A DNA stretch of 64,000 nt from Lactiplantibacillus dongliensis (lineage in GTDB: Bacteria; Bacillota; Bacilli; Lactobacillales; Lactobacillaceae). Made by a program: the position numbers and the translations under genes. The DNA is taken from contig NZ_BJDK01000012.1 of the NCBI RefSeq assembly GCF_005405105.1, positions 1-64,000 of the forward strand, written 5' to 3'. Of the stretch, positions 40,114-49,247 are shown piece after piece; the stretch's first letter is position 1, and every line of letters starts with the position of its first letter. Under the pieces are notes generated by a model. That model searched no databases, was not told the DNA's origin, and worked only from the letters and a program-made list of their open reading frames with translations.

Positions 40114-43100
40114 GTACACAATTTACAGCTAGTCAACAAGCCGCGATTGATCAGCACGGCAATAATTTATTAGTCTCAGCTTCAGCCGGTTCCGGTAAGA
40201 CCACGGTCCTGATTGAACGCATTATGCGTAAATTAGACGCCGGGTTGAATATTGATCAATTATTAGTCGTGACGTTTACGAACCTAGCCGCTAAGCACAT
40301 GAAGCAAAAGTTGGAAAAGCAGCTCAATCAACGAATCTCAGATCAGCTAGCAGCTAACCCGAAGGCCACGACAACTAGCCCCGCAGTTCAGCGGCTACGT
40401 CAGCAGTTGAATTTGTTAGGGGTTGCCAACATCAGTACATTGGATGCTTTTTGCTTGCGATTGATTCAACGCTATTACTACGTGATCGATTTAGATCCGG
40501 TGTTCCGATTGTTAACAGATAATACGGAAGGCCTATTGATTCGTGATCAGGTCTGGGACACTGTTCGGGAAAATTTGTACGGTGACGATGGCGAATTATT
40601 TGCCGCGTTGACGGCGAACTTTTCAAATGATCGCAGTGATGATGGGCTTAGCCGCCTAATTATGCGACTTTATGACTTTGCCCAATCGACACCGGACCCA
40701 ACGGCTTGGCTTGAACAATTACCGGCTAGCTATGAGTTGGGGACGGACCACCTGACGGCATCTGCTTTTTATCAACAACAGTTGTTACCGCAACTACGGA
40801 CGACTTTTACGCAGATGACCACGACGATTACGCAAGCCCTTGAACAGGCCACTGATAGTGATCTGGATCCCAAGACATTGACTGCATTGCAGGCTGCGCA
40901 GGCAAGTTTGACCGATGTGACGGCCCGGCTAGGTTCGATTGAATGGAATGAGTTGCGGGCCTTTTGTCAGACTTTTAAGATTAAGGCGATCAAGAAAACC
41001 TATAAAGATGATGAGGTGCGGACGGCGATTGGCACCGCTGTTAATGGTCAAGTTAAGGCGGTTCGTGATCAGATTACCGAGCTCAATGTGGCTGTTTTGG
41101 TGAGCGATGAACAAGCGGTTTTAGATATTATGGCGGGGGCGGCAGCTTTAGTGCGTGAATTAGTCCACGCCACGTTAGCCTTTAAACAAGCGTTTGCGAC
41201 GGAAAAACGCCGGCGCCATGTGTTGGATTTTAATGATTTGGAGCATTTGAGTCTAGCCATTTTAACGAGTGACAATGAAAGTGGTCAGGCGGCCTTAACC
41301 CAACTGCAAGCTCAGTTTGCCGAAGTAATGGTCGATGAATATCAAGATATTAATAGTTTGCAAGAGACGATTTTGCAATTGTTGGCCCAACAGACTCCTG
41401 GCAACATGTTTATGGTTGGCGATGTGAAGCAATCAATCTACCAATTCCGATTAGCCGATCCGCTCTTGTTCTTGCATAAATATCAAGACTTTGGCGAGCA
41501 TCCCGAACATGGGGAACGAATCGTACTAGCGGAAAACTTCCGGTCAGTGGAGAATGTGGATCAGTTAACCAATTTGATTTTTAGTCAGTTAATGGATGCC
41601 CCCGTGGGTCAGATTGAGTATGACCAAGCGGCGTATTTGAAGTATGGCCCCAAAGATTATCCGGCTGATATGCCACAGACAACTAGTCTATTGCTCTATC
41701 AGACTGGACAAAAAGAGGCGGCTTCAGACACTGAAGATGACGCTGATTTTGCAATTGATGATCCCGCCGAAGGTAGTATTACGATGGTTGCGCAAAAGAT
41801 TCTCGAATTAAAGGCGCAGGATAAACCGATTTATGATCGAGCGGCGCAAGCTTATCGGCCATTTCGCTATAGTGATGTGGCGCTACTAGTGCCGACCCGA
41901 AATCATAATTTAACGATTATTGATATCTTTAAACGTCTGCATATTCCAATTGTTGTCAATGATGCGCAGAATTATTTTCAGACGACCGAAATTCGGATCA
42001 TGATGGCAATGTTAAGCATTATTGATAATCCGTATCAAGATATTCCGTTAGTGGCTGTGTTACGGTCACCGATGGTTGGCTTAGATGAAAATCAATTGGT
42101 TTATTTACGGATTCAAAATAAGACGAGTGACTATTTCCAAGCGTTACGCGACTTTTACAATCGCGCAGTGCCGACAGATGATTATGGCGCGGCGGTTTAT
42201 ACCAAAGTGGCGCAGTTCATGGATGAATTGACTGAATTTCGTGATCTAGCCCGGCGCAATCAATTAGTAACGCTGATTTGGCGGATTTATGATCGCACCG
42301 GTTTCTTGGATTATGTTGGTGGGATGCCGGCTGGACCACAACGCCAAGCTAATTTGCACGCGTTGTATGAGCGGGCACATACGTATGAAGAAGGTAGTTT
42401 TAAAGGCCTGTTCCAGTTTGTACGTTTCATCAAGCGGATGCAGGAAAAAGATCAAGATTTGGCTGAGGCAGTTGCTGAAACTGAGACCGAAGCAGTGAGC
42501 GTGATGACGATTCATGGGAGTAAGGGCTTGGAATATCCAGTCGTTTTCATTATGGATATGAGTAAACGGTTCAACCAAACTGATACGAGTCAGTCGGCTT
42601 TATTAGACCGTGAAGCGGGGATTGGGATTACGTATCTTGACCCAGAAACCCGGGTCAAGTACCCCACCTTGCCACGCTTAGTGACGCGCCAAGTAGTCAG
42701 TCAAAAATTGCGGGCCGAAGAAATGCGGAAACTTTATGTGGCGATTACGCGTGCCGAACAGCAACTCTACTTAGTTGGGACGATTGAAGATATTGACACG
42801 GCCAGCAAGCAATGGCGGCAAGTCTTTACTGATGAACAGCGACTGCTGCCAGCAACAGCCAGAACCGCGGCGAAGAGTGAACTTGATTGGGTCGGCATGA
42901 GCCTGATTCGGCACCCGGATCTAGCGGATTATTGGGATGGCGAACAGCCTTTGTATTCGTTTAAAGCTGATCAGACGAAGTTGACTGTTGAATTAGGGGA
43001 TGCGGCATCGATTGGTCAGACCGAGACCGCCGTTACCGATGAAGCTGAACAACCAACTGCGCTAGAACGCGTTGAAGCAGGAGTCAGTATCGATGTTGAC

Positions 43101-43853
43101 GAGTTGACTCAGCAAGCCATCACGCGGATCTTAAACTTCCAGTATCCGCAACGGGTTGCCACTACGACTACCGCGTACCAATCTGTTTCGGAAGTGAAAC
43201 GGGTCTTTGAAGATCCCGATACACCGTTGATGAATGCGAACCCAACGATTAGTGATCAACAAGCCCGGGTGCATAGTCGTTACGTGAGTGACCGCTTAGA
43301 CGGGCCCCAGTTCTTGCAGACAAGTCAAGCGCCAACTGGTGCCGAAGTCGGGAGTGCCACGCATTTGGTCTTAGAACAATTGGATGTCACGCATGCGGTG
43401 ACTGATGCAACTGTTCAAGCAACTATTGATGAGCTAGTGGCCAAGCACGTGTTGACACCCACTGTGGCACAACGGATTCAAATTGAGCAAGTAGTCGGCT
43501 TTTATGCTAGCTCGCTAGGCCAGCAGATTTTGGCAGCGCCAGCGCAGGTTCATCGAGAAGTGCCATTTTCACTGTTACTACCAGCGCAGCGGTTGTTTAA
43601 AGGTTTTGAAACTGATCCGTATAGTAAAATCTTAATACATGGGATTATCGATGGGTATTTGGCGACCGAACAAGGCTTGATTTTATTCGATTACAAGACG
43701 GATCATGTTGCTCAGGCCACTGATTTATTGACCAAGTACGCTGGCCAAGTGAAATTATATGGGCAAGCATTAGCTTCAATGTATCAGCAGCCCATTGCGC
43801 AACAGTATTTGTATTCGTTAGTGCATCAGGAGTTGGTGGCGGTTGATTCTTAA
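40110..43853 (+). CDS. rexA: ATP-dependent helicase/nuclease subunit A (RexA/AddA)
   Basis: UvrD-type 3'-5' helicase fused to a RecB-like nuclease, 1247 residues. The Walker A loop is SASAGSGKTTVLIERI near residue 25, the Walker B region VDEYQDIN near residue 407, the helicase motif SVMTIHGSKGLEYPVVF near residue 800, and the nuclease site LFDYKTDHV near residue 1192. It forms a complex with RexB; both nuclease domains appear intact, so each could cut one strand. No terminator directly follows its stop. Confidence 0.95.
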   Translation: MSTQFTASQQAAIDQHGNNLLVSASAGSGKTTVLIERIMRKLDAGLNIDQLLVVTFTNLAAKHMKQKLEKQLNQRISDQLAANPKATTTSPAVQRLRQQLNLLGVANISTLDAFCLRLIQRYYYVIDLDPVFRLLTDNTEGLLIRDQVWDTVRENLYGDDGELFAALTANFSNDRSDDGLSRLIMRLYDFAQSTPDPTAWLEQLPASYELGTDHLTASAFYQQQLLPQLRTTFTQMTTTITQALEQATDSDLDPKTLTALQAAQASLTDVTARLGSIEWNELRAFCQTFKIKAIKKTYKDDEVRTAIGTAVNGQVKAVRDQITELNVAVLVSDEQAVLDIMAGAAALVRELVHATLAFKQAFATEKRRRHVLDFNDLEHLSLAILTSDNESGQAALTQLQAQFAEVMVDEYQDINSLQETILQLLAQQTPGNMFMVGDVKQSIYQFRLADPLLFLHKYQDFGEHPEHGERIVLAENFRSVENVDQLTNLIFSQLMDAPVGQIEYDQAAYLKYGPKDYPADMPQTTSLLLYQTGQKEAASDTEDDADFAIDDPAEGSITMVAQKILELKAQDKPIYDRAAQAYRPFRYSDVALLVPTRNHNLTIIDIFKRLHIPIVVNDAQNYFQTTEIRIMMAMLSIIDNPYQDIPLVAVLRSPMVGLDENQLVYLRIQNKTSDYFQALRDFYNRAVPTDDYGAAVYTKVAQFMDELTEFRDLARRNQLVTLIWRIYDRTGFLDYVGGMPAGPQRQANLHALYERAHTYEEGSFKGLFQFVRFIKRMQEKDQDLAEAVAETETEAVSVMTIHGSKGLEYPVVFIMDMSKRFNQTDTSQSALLDREAGIGITYLDPETRVKYPTLPRLVTRQVVSQKLRAEEMRKLYVAITRAEQQLYLVGTIEDIDTASKQWRQVFTDEQRLLPATARTAAKSELDWVGMSLIRHPDLADYWDGEQPLYSFKADQTKLTVELGDAASIGQTETAVTDEAEQPTALERVEAGVSIDVDELTQQAITRILNFQYPQRVATTTTAYQSVSEVKRVFEDPDTPLMNANPTISDQQARVHSRYVSDRLDGPQFLQTSQAPTGAEVGSATHLVLEQLDVTHAVTDATVQATIDELVAKHVLTPTVAQRIQIEQVVGFYASSLGQQILAAPAQVHREVPFSLLLPAQRLFKGFETDPYSKILIHGIIDGYLATEQGLILFDYKTDHVAQATDLLTKYAGQVKLYGQALASMYQQPIAQQYLYSLVHQELVAVDS

Positions 43854-43856
43854 AAT

Positions 43857-43992
43857 GTGAGCATTTTAGAAACTAACTGCTCGGCGAAACATTACTGGCG
43901 ATAATGACTTAACGTTAGCTGATAAGTATCCGATAGTTAGCGCCGATTCTGGGCCAACCCGAGTGGCAATTTAAGGCAACTAGCAACCTATA
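43857..43992. repeat. Degenerate repeat remnant
   Basis: Carries GAGCATTTTAGAAAC (type B arm) at one end and CGCCGATTCTGGGCCAACCCGAGTGGCAATTTAA-like type A arm, in shorter pieces, at the other. The two arms come from different subtypes and the internal hairpins are lost, so this is a recombined or decayed copy. Confidence 0.7.
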
Positions 43993-44010
43993 TCGGACGA
44001 ACTGAATATG

Positions 44011-44046
44011 AAAAAAACGCGATTCTCAAACGAGAGTCGCGTTTTT
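44011..44046. terminator. Bidirectional terminator
   Basis: AAAACGCGATTCTC pairs with GAGAGTCGCGTTTTT. It separates rexA from the convergent acetyltransferase gene. Confidence 0.88.
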
Positions 44047-44052
44047 GATGAC

Positions 44053-44574
44053 TTAAAGTAAAATTTGGTAGGCTTTACGTTGATCCTGAGCATCGCCGTC
44101 CATGTAGACAATCCCGCGATAGGTGAAGCCTGCTTTAGTAATGACATGTTGCATCCGCTGGTTTAAGGAATGCGTATCAATCCGCAATTGGTGGAAGCCT
44201 TGTTGATAACTAAGGGTCATCAAATTGCTGAAGAAGAAGTCCGCTAAGTGTTGACCATGGAAGCCACTGGCAATGGCAATCCGATGAATGGACGTATAGT
44301 GATCATCGGTGTGTGGTGCCCAACTGCCTTGATAGATTTGGGTATAGTTAGGGTCAGAAGTCGTGAGTAAGGCCGCAGTACCGGTGATTTGGCCGTCGAC
44401 AATCAGGACCCAGGCACGGCCAGCGTCTAAGTCAGCTTGTAAATCCGGGGTGGCAGGATAAGTGCCCTGCCATTGTGGAATCTGATCAGTGGCTAAGGCT
44501 TGGCGACCGGCGTTAATGATGGCCAACATGGCTGGTAGATCAGCACTGGTGGCCGCACGAACATATTTAGACAT
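44053..44574 (-). CDS. GNAT family N-acetyltransferase
   Basis: A 173-residue acetyltransferase. The acetyl-CoA site is the segment IHRIAIASGFHGQHLADFFF at about residues 96-115, and C-terminal AGFTYRGIVYMDGD resembles the C-terminal beta-bulge of this family. An N-terminal AATSADLPAMLAIINAGRQAL helix is usual. The target is unknown. It is a single gene on the minus strand ending at a shared terminator. Confidence 0.83.
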   Translation of the reverse strand: MSKYVRAATSADLPAMLAIINAGRQALATDQIPQWQGTYPATPDLQADLDAGRAWVLIVDGQITGTAALLTTSDPNYTQIYQGSWAPHTDDHYTSIHRIAIASGFHGQHLADFFFSNLMTLSYQQGFHQLRIDTHSLNQRMQHVITKAGFTYRGIVYMDGDAQDQRKAYQILL

Positions 44575-44712
44575 TCAAATCACAGCTCTCTTATAGAATG
44601 GTTATTATTATAAGCGGTTTTGATGATGGCGACAACTAGCAAAACAGATTGGTAGAGTGCCCGCGTGATTAGCTTTATAATATGACTTAACAAACAGTGG
44701 GAGTTGAAGACG

Positions 44713-45357
44713 ATGAAAGTATTTGTAATTGGTGCACATGGTCAAATCGGTAAGAAAATCGTTTCAAAATTAGTCGCACGAGGCGAGCAAGTCTTTGCTG
44801 GCATTCGGCGGCCTGATCAGGCGGAAGCTTTTGAAGATGCCGGGGCTGAACCAGTAGCCTTTAACTTGTTAGATCAACCATCAGAACTAGCGTTGGCCTT
44901 TAAAGGCATGGATGCGGTCGTCTTTGCGGCGGGTTCTGGTGGCTCGACTGGGTATGACATGACGTTGATGATTGATTTGGATGGTGCGGTCAAGTCGATG
45001 CAGGCCGCCGAAATTGCGGGAGTCAAACGTTACGAAATCATTAGTGCGGAATTTACGGTTGATCGGGCTAAGTGGCCGAATAGTCTGAAGCCTTACTATG
45101 TCGCTAAATACTATGCGGACGAATGGTTGAAGACCCGCACGCAGTTGGATTATACGATTTTACAACCAGGGACATTAGTGAACGATGCTGGGACTGGCCA
45201 AGTCACGGTCAATCCAGATGTTGGCGGTGAGATTACGCGTGACGATGTCGCAACATTTGCCGTGCAAGCGCTCAGTACGCCAACCACAATTGGGCAGACA
45301 ATCGCGTTAATTAACGGTGAAACGCCAATTGCCACGGCGGTTAAACAAGCTAAATAA
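44713..45357 (+). CDS. NAD(P)-binding atypical short-chain dehydrogenase
   Basis: A 214-residue Rossmann protein of the atypical SDR/NmrA-like group (YwnB/YhfK-like). The dinucleotide loop is VFVIGAHGQIGKKIVSKL at the N-terminus; the segment YYVAKYYADEWLK provides a Tyr-x-x-x-Lys pair, and TILQPGTLVNDAGTG is typical of the family. The substrate is unknown; relatives are linked to redox stress or quinone handling. I place the start at ATG 44713 behind GGGAG; the TTG at 44704 is too close to that site. Confidence 0.85.
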   Translation: MKVFVIGAHGQIGKKIVSKLVARGEQVFAGIRRPDQAEAFEDAGAEPVAFNLLDQPSELALAFKGMDAVVFAAGSGGSTGYDMTLMIDLDGAVKSMQAAEIAGVKRYEIISAEFTVDRAKWPNSLKPYYVAKYYADEWLKTRTQLDYTILQPGTLVNDAGTGQVTVNPDVGGEITRDDVATFAVQALSTPTTIGQTIALINGETPIATAVKQAK

Positions 45358-45367
45358 GGATTAAAAG

Positions 45368-45407
45368 AGATGGTTCCAGTTTAGCAACGACTGGAACCAT
45401 CTTTTTT
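45368..45407 (+). terminator. Terminator of the SDR gene
   Basis: AGATGGTTCCAG pairs with CTGGAACCATCT, followed by TTTTTT. Confidence 0.9.
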
Positions 45408-45412
45408 AGTTT

Positions 45413-45553
45413 TCATTTTTTGTTTTGAGAACGATTGACGGCCACTAAAGCACCGATGGCAATGATGACCAATAACGTAAAGAACCAAAAGGATCCGCCC
45501 ATCCACATGAAGGGCATACCGCTGTTAAACCAACCACCGCACATTGACGTCAC
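45413..45553 (-). CDS. Small single-span membrane protein
   Basis: An unnamed small protein of 46 residues from GTG 45553 (ribosome binding site AAGGAAAG) or 43 from ATG 45544. Its centre, GGSFWFFTLLVIIAIGALVAV, is a clear transmembrane helix, preceded by CGGWFNSGMPFMWM and followed by a basic NRSQNKK tail. A promoter immediately upstream would start transcription after the 63-residue in-frame ATG at 45604, so the shorter form is the real one. Function unknown. Confidence 0.65.
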   Translation of the reverse strand: MTSMCGGWFNSGMPFMWMGGSFWFFTLLVIIAIGALVAVNRSQNKK

Positions 45554-45575
45554 CGCTTTCCTTAGTATTGCCACC

Positions 45576-45604
45576 ATTATACCAACCGTGATACCGGCCA
45601 GCAA
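45576..45604 (-). promoter_or_regulatory. Promoter of the small membrane protein
   Basis: Minus strand: TTGCTG (45604-45599), 17-bp spacer, TATAAT (45581-45576), placed right behind the dapA stop. Confidence 0.75.
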
Positions 45605-45605
45605 G

Positions 45606-46475
45606 CTATTTCAACTGGTTGGTTAAGGTCGTCACCTGGGTCGCGTTTAAAGGTAAAATAGGCAATCGTGGATCGCCGACTAGTAGGTGCTGTGCATTTA
45701 AAGCGGCCTTTATTGGGGATGGTGAAGGCGAACTGAAAAGTGCGGCCATTTTAGGCAGTAATTGGCGTTGAATCTTCGCCGCCACTGGGACTTGTCCAGC
45801 TGCTAATGCCTGTTGGATGGTTGCCATGTCATCACCAAAGAGATGGCTAGCTACTGAGATTACCCCTTGAGCCCCCAGTGCCTGAGCAGTCAAAGCCTGA
45901 CTATCTTCACCGGTATAGACTAAGAAGTCAGCTGGCGCTTGTTCAACGATCGTCGCCAATTCTTCCAATGACGTGCATTGCTTGATACCAATAATATTAG
46001 GATGTTGGGCGAGCTTAACGACCGTCTCAACAGCCATTTTGACGCCAACGCGGCCAGGAATATTATAAATCAGGATTGGAAGGTCGCCTTGATCAGCAAT
46101 TGCGGTAAAGTGGGCAATCATCCCAGCTTGATCAGGTTTGTTATAGGGTGGCACGACCACTAAAGCGGCGTCAATCCCTGCAAGCTGACTCACTTGGCGC
46201 GTAAACGCAATGGTTGCGGCAGTGTTGTTCGAGCCGGTATTCGCAATTATTGGCACCCGCCCAGCCACAATCTTAGCGGTGGCCTGAAATAATGTTAATT
46301 TTTCACTGGTACTTAAGGTGGGGCCTTCACCGGTCGTGCCACCGACTAAGATGCCCTGCGTCTGATGGGCCAGTAAATGTTCAATTAAGCCAGCTAACCG
46401 AGTTAAGTCAAGCTGCTGGTCGTCATCGAACGGGGTGACCATGGCGGTGATTAAGTGTGCTTGCTCAAAATTCAT
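45606..46475 (-). CDS. dapA: 4-hydroxy-tetrahydrodipicolinate synthase
   Basis: Condenses pyruvate and aspartate semialdehyde, the entry to diaminopimelate and lysine. The 289-residue TIM barrel shows [13 protein letters not shown] near residue 43, the catalytic Tyr in [12 protein letters not shown], and the Schiff-base Lys in IIGIKQCTS near residue 160. Other members of the DapA/NAL superfamily share these residues, but the adjoining aminotransferase supports a diaminopimelate role. It lies 16 bp behind that gene on the minus strand, with GGAGG before its ATG. Confidence 0.9.
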   Translation of the reverse strand: MNFEQAHLITAMVTPFDDDQQLDLTRLAGLIEHLLAHQTQGILVGGTTGEGPTLSTSEKLTLFQATAKIVAGRVPIIANTGSNNTAATIAFTRQVSQLAGIDAALVVVPPYNKPDQAGMIAHFTAIADQGDLPILIYNIPGRVGVKMAVETVVKLAQHPNIIGIKQCTSLEELATIVEQAPADFLVYTGEDSQALTAQALGAQGVISVASHLFGDDMATIQQALAAGQVPVAAKIQRQLLPKMAALFSSPSPSPIKAALNAQHLLVGDPRLPILPLNATQVTTLTNQLK

Positions 46476-46491
46476 TTTAAAGCCTCCATAA

Positions 46492-47655
46492 TTAAGCTTG
46501 TTGTTGTGTTAGCCAAGTTGCGAAGCGGTTCATGCTATCGCGCAAGGCGTCTTGACTGGCGGCATAACTAATCCGGAACCATCCTTCTCCCGCGGCACCA
46601 AACGCCGATCCGGGAATCACAGCCACATGGGCTTGCTGTGCTAAGGTCGTGGCAAAGGCCCAACTAGTGCCTTTAAAAGCTGCTGGGACTTGTGCGAATA
46701 AGTAAAAGGCCCCCGTCGGATAGATATAATTAATGCTCATTTCACTTAGTCGGGTCACTAAGTAGTCGCGTCGGGCTTGATAAATGGCGCGCATCTTTTG
46801 ACCGTCTTCGAGACCATGCGTCAGTGCTTCAATCCCGGCGACTTGACTGATAGAACTGGTCGACGTCACTAGGTATTGGTGGGTCTTTTTCATTTCAGTA
46901 ATCAGGGCTAACGGCGCCATAATGAAACCTAAGCGCCAGCCCGTCATGGCATGTGATTTCGATAGCCCATTGATAGTTACGGTGTGCGCTGGGTACAAGG
47001 TGGCTAGGGCGGTGTGGGGTTGTTCGTAAGTGATCTCGCTATAGATCTCATCACTGATGACGGTTAAGCCGGCTTGCTTGATGACTGCTACTAAGGCTGC
47101 TAATTCGGCTTTCGTGTAAGTCACACCGGTCGGATTAGTCGGATAGTTGAGTAAAATGGCTTTTAACCGTTGGCTATGATTAGTTTGAATCGCGGCTGCC
47201 AGACCCGCGGGAGTTAACTTATACCCCGTCGTTGTCGTATCAATGGGAATGACATGGGCATGTGCCATCGCGATGACCGGTTCATAACTGGTATAGCAAG
47301 GTGTTGGCAGTAAGACGGCGTCGCCAGGGTTGAGTAACGTGATTAAGGCCGTTGCAACGGCTTCGGTGGCGCCAACCGTGGCAATGATTTCATTGGGGGC
47401 ATAGTTCAGTTGATATTTTTGATTAAAATAACGACTGGCCGCGGCTTGTAATTTTTGGAAGCCCATTAACGGTGAATAGTGGCTAAAGTCGTCGCGAATG
47501 GCTTGAATACCAGCTTTTTTGATGTGGGCTGGGGTAGGGAGATCCGGTTCACCGACCGTTAATTTGATGATATCTGGGACGTCACTGATGGCCTCGTCAA
47601 AACGACGAATGCCGGAAACTTGAATTTGTTGGATAATGTGATTTGTATCAGCCAT
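46492..47655 (-). CDS. PLP-dependent aminotransferase, class I/II
   Basis: A 387-residue fold-type I aminotransferase. Landmarks are [16 protein letters not shown] near residue 31, [16 protein letters not shown], and the PLP Lys in [17 protein letters not shown] near residue 233. Close relatives include PatA, which acts on N-acetyl-LL-diaminopimelate, and aromatic aminotransferases. Cotranscription with dapA favours the former. The ATG at 47655 follows AGAGGAAG; the TTG at 47664 is too close to that site. Confidence 0.88.
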   Translation of the reverse strand: MADTNHIIQQIQVSGIRRFDEAISDVPDIIKLTVGEPDLPTPAHIKKAGIQAIRDDFSHYSPLMGFQKLQAAASRYFNQKYQLNYAPNEIIATVGATEAVATALITLLNPGDAVLLPTPCYTSYEPVIAMAHAHVIPIDTTTTGYKLTPAGLAAAIQTNHSQRLKAILLNYPTNPTGVTYTKAELAALVAVIKQAGLTVISDEIYSEITYEQPHTALATLYPAHTVTINGLSKSHAMTGWRLGFIMAPLALITEMKKTHQYLVTSTSSISQVAGIEALTHGLEDGQKMRAIYQARRDYLVTRLSEMSINYIYPTGAFYLFAQVPAAFKGTSWAFATTLAQQAHVAVIPGSAFGAAGEGWFRISYAASQDALRDSMNRFATWLTQQQA

Positions 47656-47755
47656 AGCTAACAACTTCCTCTCGTTCTAGTTATTGGTTATAATAAGGAA
47701 TAATTGTATGGCTTAAAAGTGACAATTTTAACAAAAATGAAAGGACAGTTGCGTA

Positions 47756-49123
47756 ATGCCATTAGACCGGGATTCTAAAACGCCATTATATTTACAACTT
47801 TATCAATTGCTAAAGGACAGCTATTTGCCTAAGTCGGGTAACCAGCAACAATTGTTATCGATTCGACGAATGGCTCAAACGATGAATGTATCCAAAACGA
47901 CGGTTGAGCAAGCTTATGATCAGTTATTAGCGGAAGGCTACGTGTACACCGTCCCGGGGAGCGGTTATTTTTTTAAGGCGTTAAAAGCTTGGCCGACCGC
48001 AAGTCCTAAAACCCCCGCGATTCCAGTTTCAACACCGCCTAAACCGGTGACGTATGATTTTCGCTATGGGGCGACTCAGCTATTGAAGCCCAGTTGGAAT
48101 GCTTGGAAAAAAGCCGTCCGCGATGCCTTACGCCAAGCTGAGGCAAACCCGGTGAGCTATCCGGATGCCCAAGGATTACCAGCGTTACGCCAACGGTTAA
48201 CCACTTTTTTACGAACGACTCGTGGGGTACGGTGTCAACCAGATCAGATTGTGATTACGAACGGGGCAAAAGAAGGTCTGGCCTTACTGTTAAGCATCTT
48301 GCCGGCCGGAACTTTGGGCATTGAAAATCCTGGATATCGGGGGTTGCCAGCCTTAGCATCAGCAGCTGGTAAGGCGACGGTGGCCCTGCCGGTGACGACG
48401 CAAGGGGTTTCGTTAACGGCGATCAAGGCGGCCCAGCCACAATTTGTTTACACGACTCCGGCCCATCAGTTTCCATTGGGGTATGTGCTACCAATTGCCC
48501 AACGATTGGAATTATTACAGTGGGCCGCTGCTGAGTCGCGGTTAATTATTGAAGATGATTACGACAGTGAGTATCGGTACCACACACAGCCGCTGCCCGC
48601 CCTGCAATCAGTTGCAATGGCTGATCAGGTAGCCTACTTAGGAACCTTTGCGAAAGGGATCGATCCTACGTTACGGATGGGGTATTTAGTCTTACCGGTT
48701 CATTTAGTGGCGGTTTATCACCGTCAATATCAGTATCGCTCGGCCATGGTGGCGGGCCTATTGCAGCAAGCGATGGTGGCCTATTTTGATAGTGGGGCTT
48801 ATTATCGGCATATTAGCCGCAGCCGCAGCTTAAATCGGCGTAAGTATCAACGGCTGACGCAGCTGTTAGCAACAACTGATCGTATTCAGCCAATTGCGAC
48901 CGGTGCCGGTCTACAACTGGTTGTTCGCATTCCTGGCATTGCCCAAAAAGCTTTGTTGGCCGCGTTAACCGCCGCTGATATTCGAATTTATCCGCTTGAT
49001 TCCAATTGGCAGGCGATGCCGAGTCATGACTATTACTTGTTAGGATTTACAGCGGTTAGTCTTGCTGATTTAGAAGTTGCCATCCCGCGTTTGATTGCGG
49101 TTTGTGATCAGTTAGGACATTGA
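47756..49123 (+). CDS. MocR/PdxR-type transcriptional regulator
   Basis: A 455-residue chimera of a GntR winged helix (residues 1-70: LYLQLYQLLKDSYL, SIRRMAQTMNVSKTTVEQAYDQLLAEGYV) and an aminotransferase-fold domain that binds PLP (VITNGAKEGLALLL, IIEDDYDSEYRY, and Lys in GTFAKGIDPTLRMGYLVLP). Such proteins sense PLP or an amino-acid adduct. It diverges from the aminotransferase-dapA operon across 100 bp, so it may control that operon, or PLP supply elsewhere. It starts at ATG 47756 with a weak upstream AAAGGAC. Confidence 0.9.
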   Translation: MPLDRDSKTPLYLQLYQLLKDSYLPKSGNQQQLLSIRRMAQTMNVSKTTVEQAYDQLLAEGYVYTVPGSGYFFKALKAWPTASPKTPAIPVSTPPKPVTYDFRYGATQLLKPSWNAWKKAVRDALRQAEANPVSYPDAQGLPALRQRLTTFLRTTRGVRCQPDQIVITNGAKEGLALLLSILPAGTLGIENPGYRGLPALASAAGKATVALPVTTQGVSLTAIKAAQPQFVYTTPAHQFPLGYVLPIAQRLELLQWAAAESRLIIEDDYDSEYRYHTQPLPALQSVAMADQVAYLGTFAKGIDPTLRMGYLVLPVHLVAVYHRQYQYRSAMVAGLLQQAMVAYFDSGAYYRHISRSRSLNRRKYQRLTQLLATTDRIQPIATGAGLQLVVRIPGIAQKALLAALTAADIRIYPLDSNWQAMPSHDYYLLGFTAVSLADLEVAIPRLIAVCDQLGH

Positions 49124-49125
49124 AA

Positions 49126-49170
49126 AAGACATCAAGCTGACTAGTTAGTACTGGTCAGGTTGATGTCTTT
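49126..49170. terminator. Terminator of the MocR gene
   Basis: AAGACATCAAGCTGAC pairs with GTCAGGTTGATGTCTT. It may serve both directions, since zwf converges on it. Confidence 0.75.
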
Positions 49171-49247
49171 GGTTTTAGTATGGTTGGGTCTGGTGGGTAA
49201 GTTGCGGATACCCGTCTTAGACCCGTTTCTTGCTTTTAAAAGTGTTT

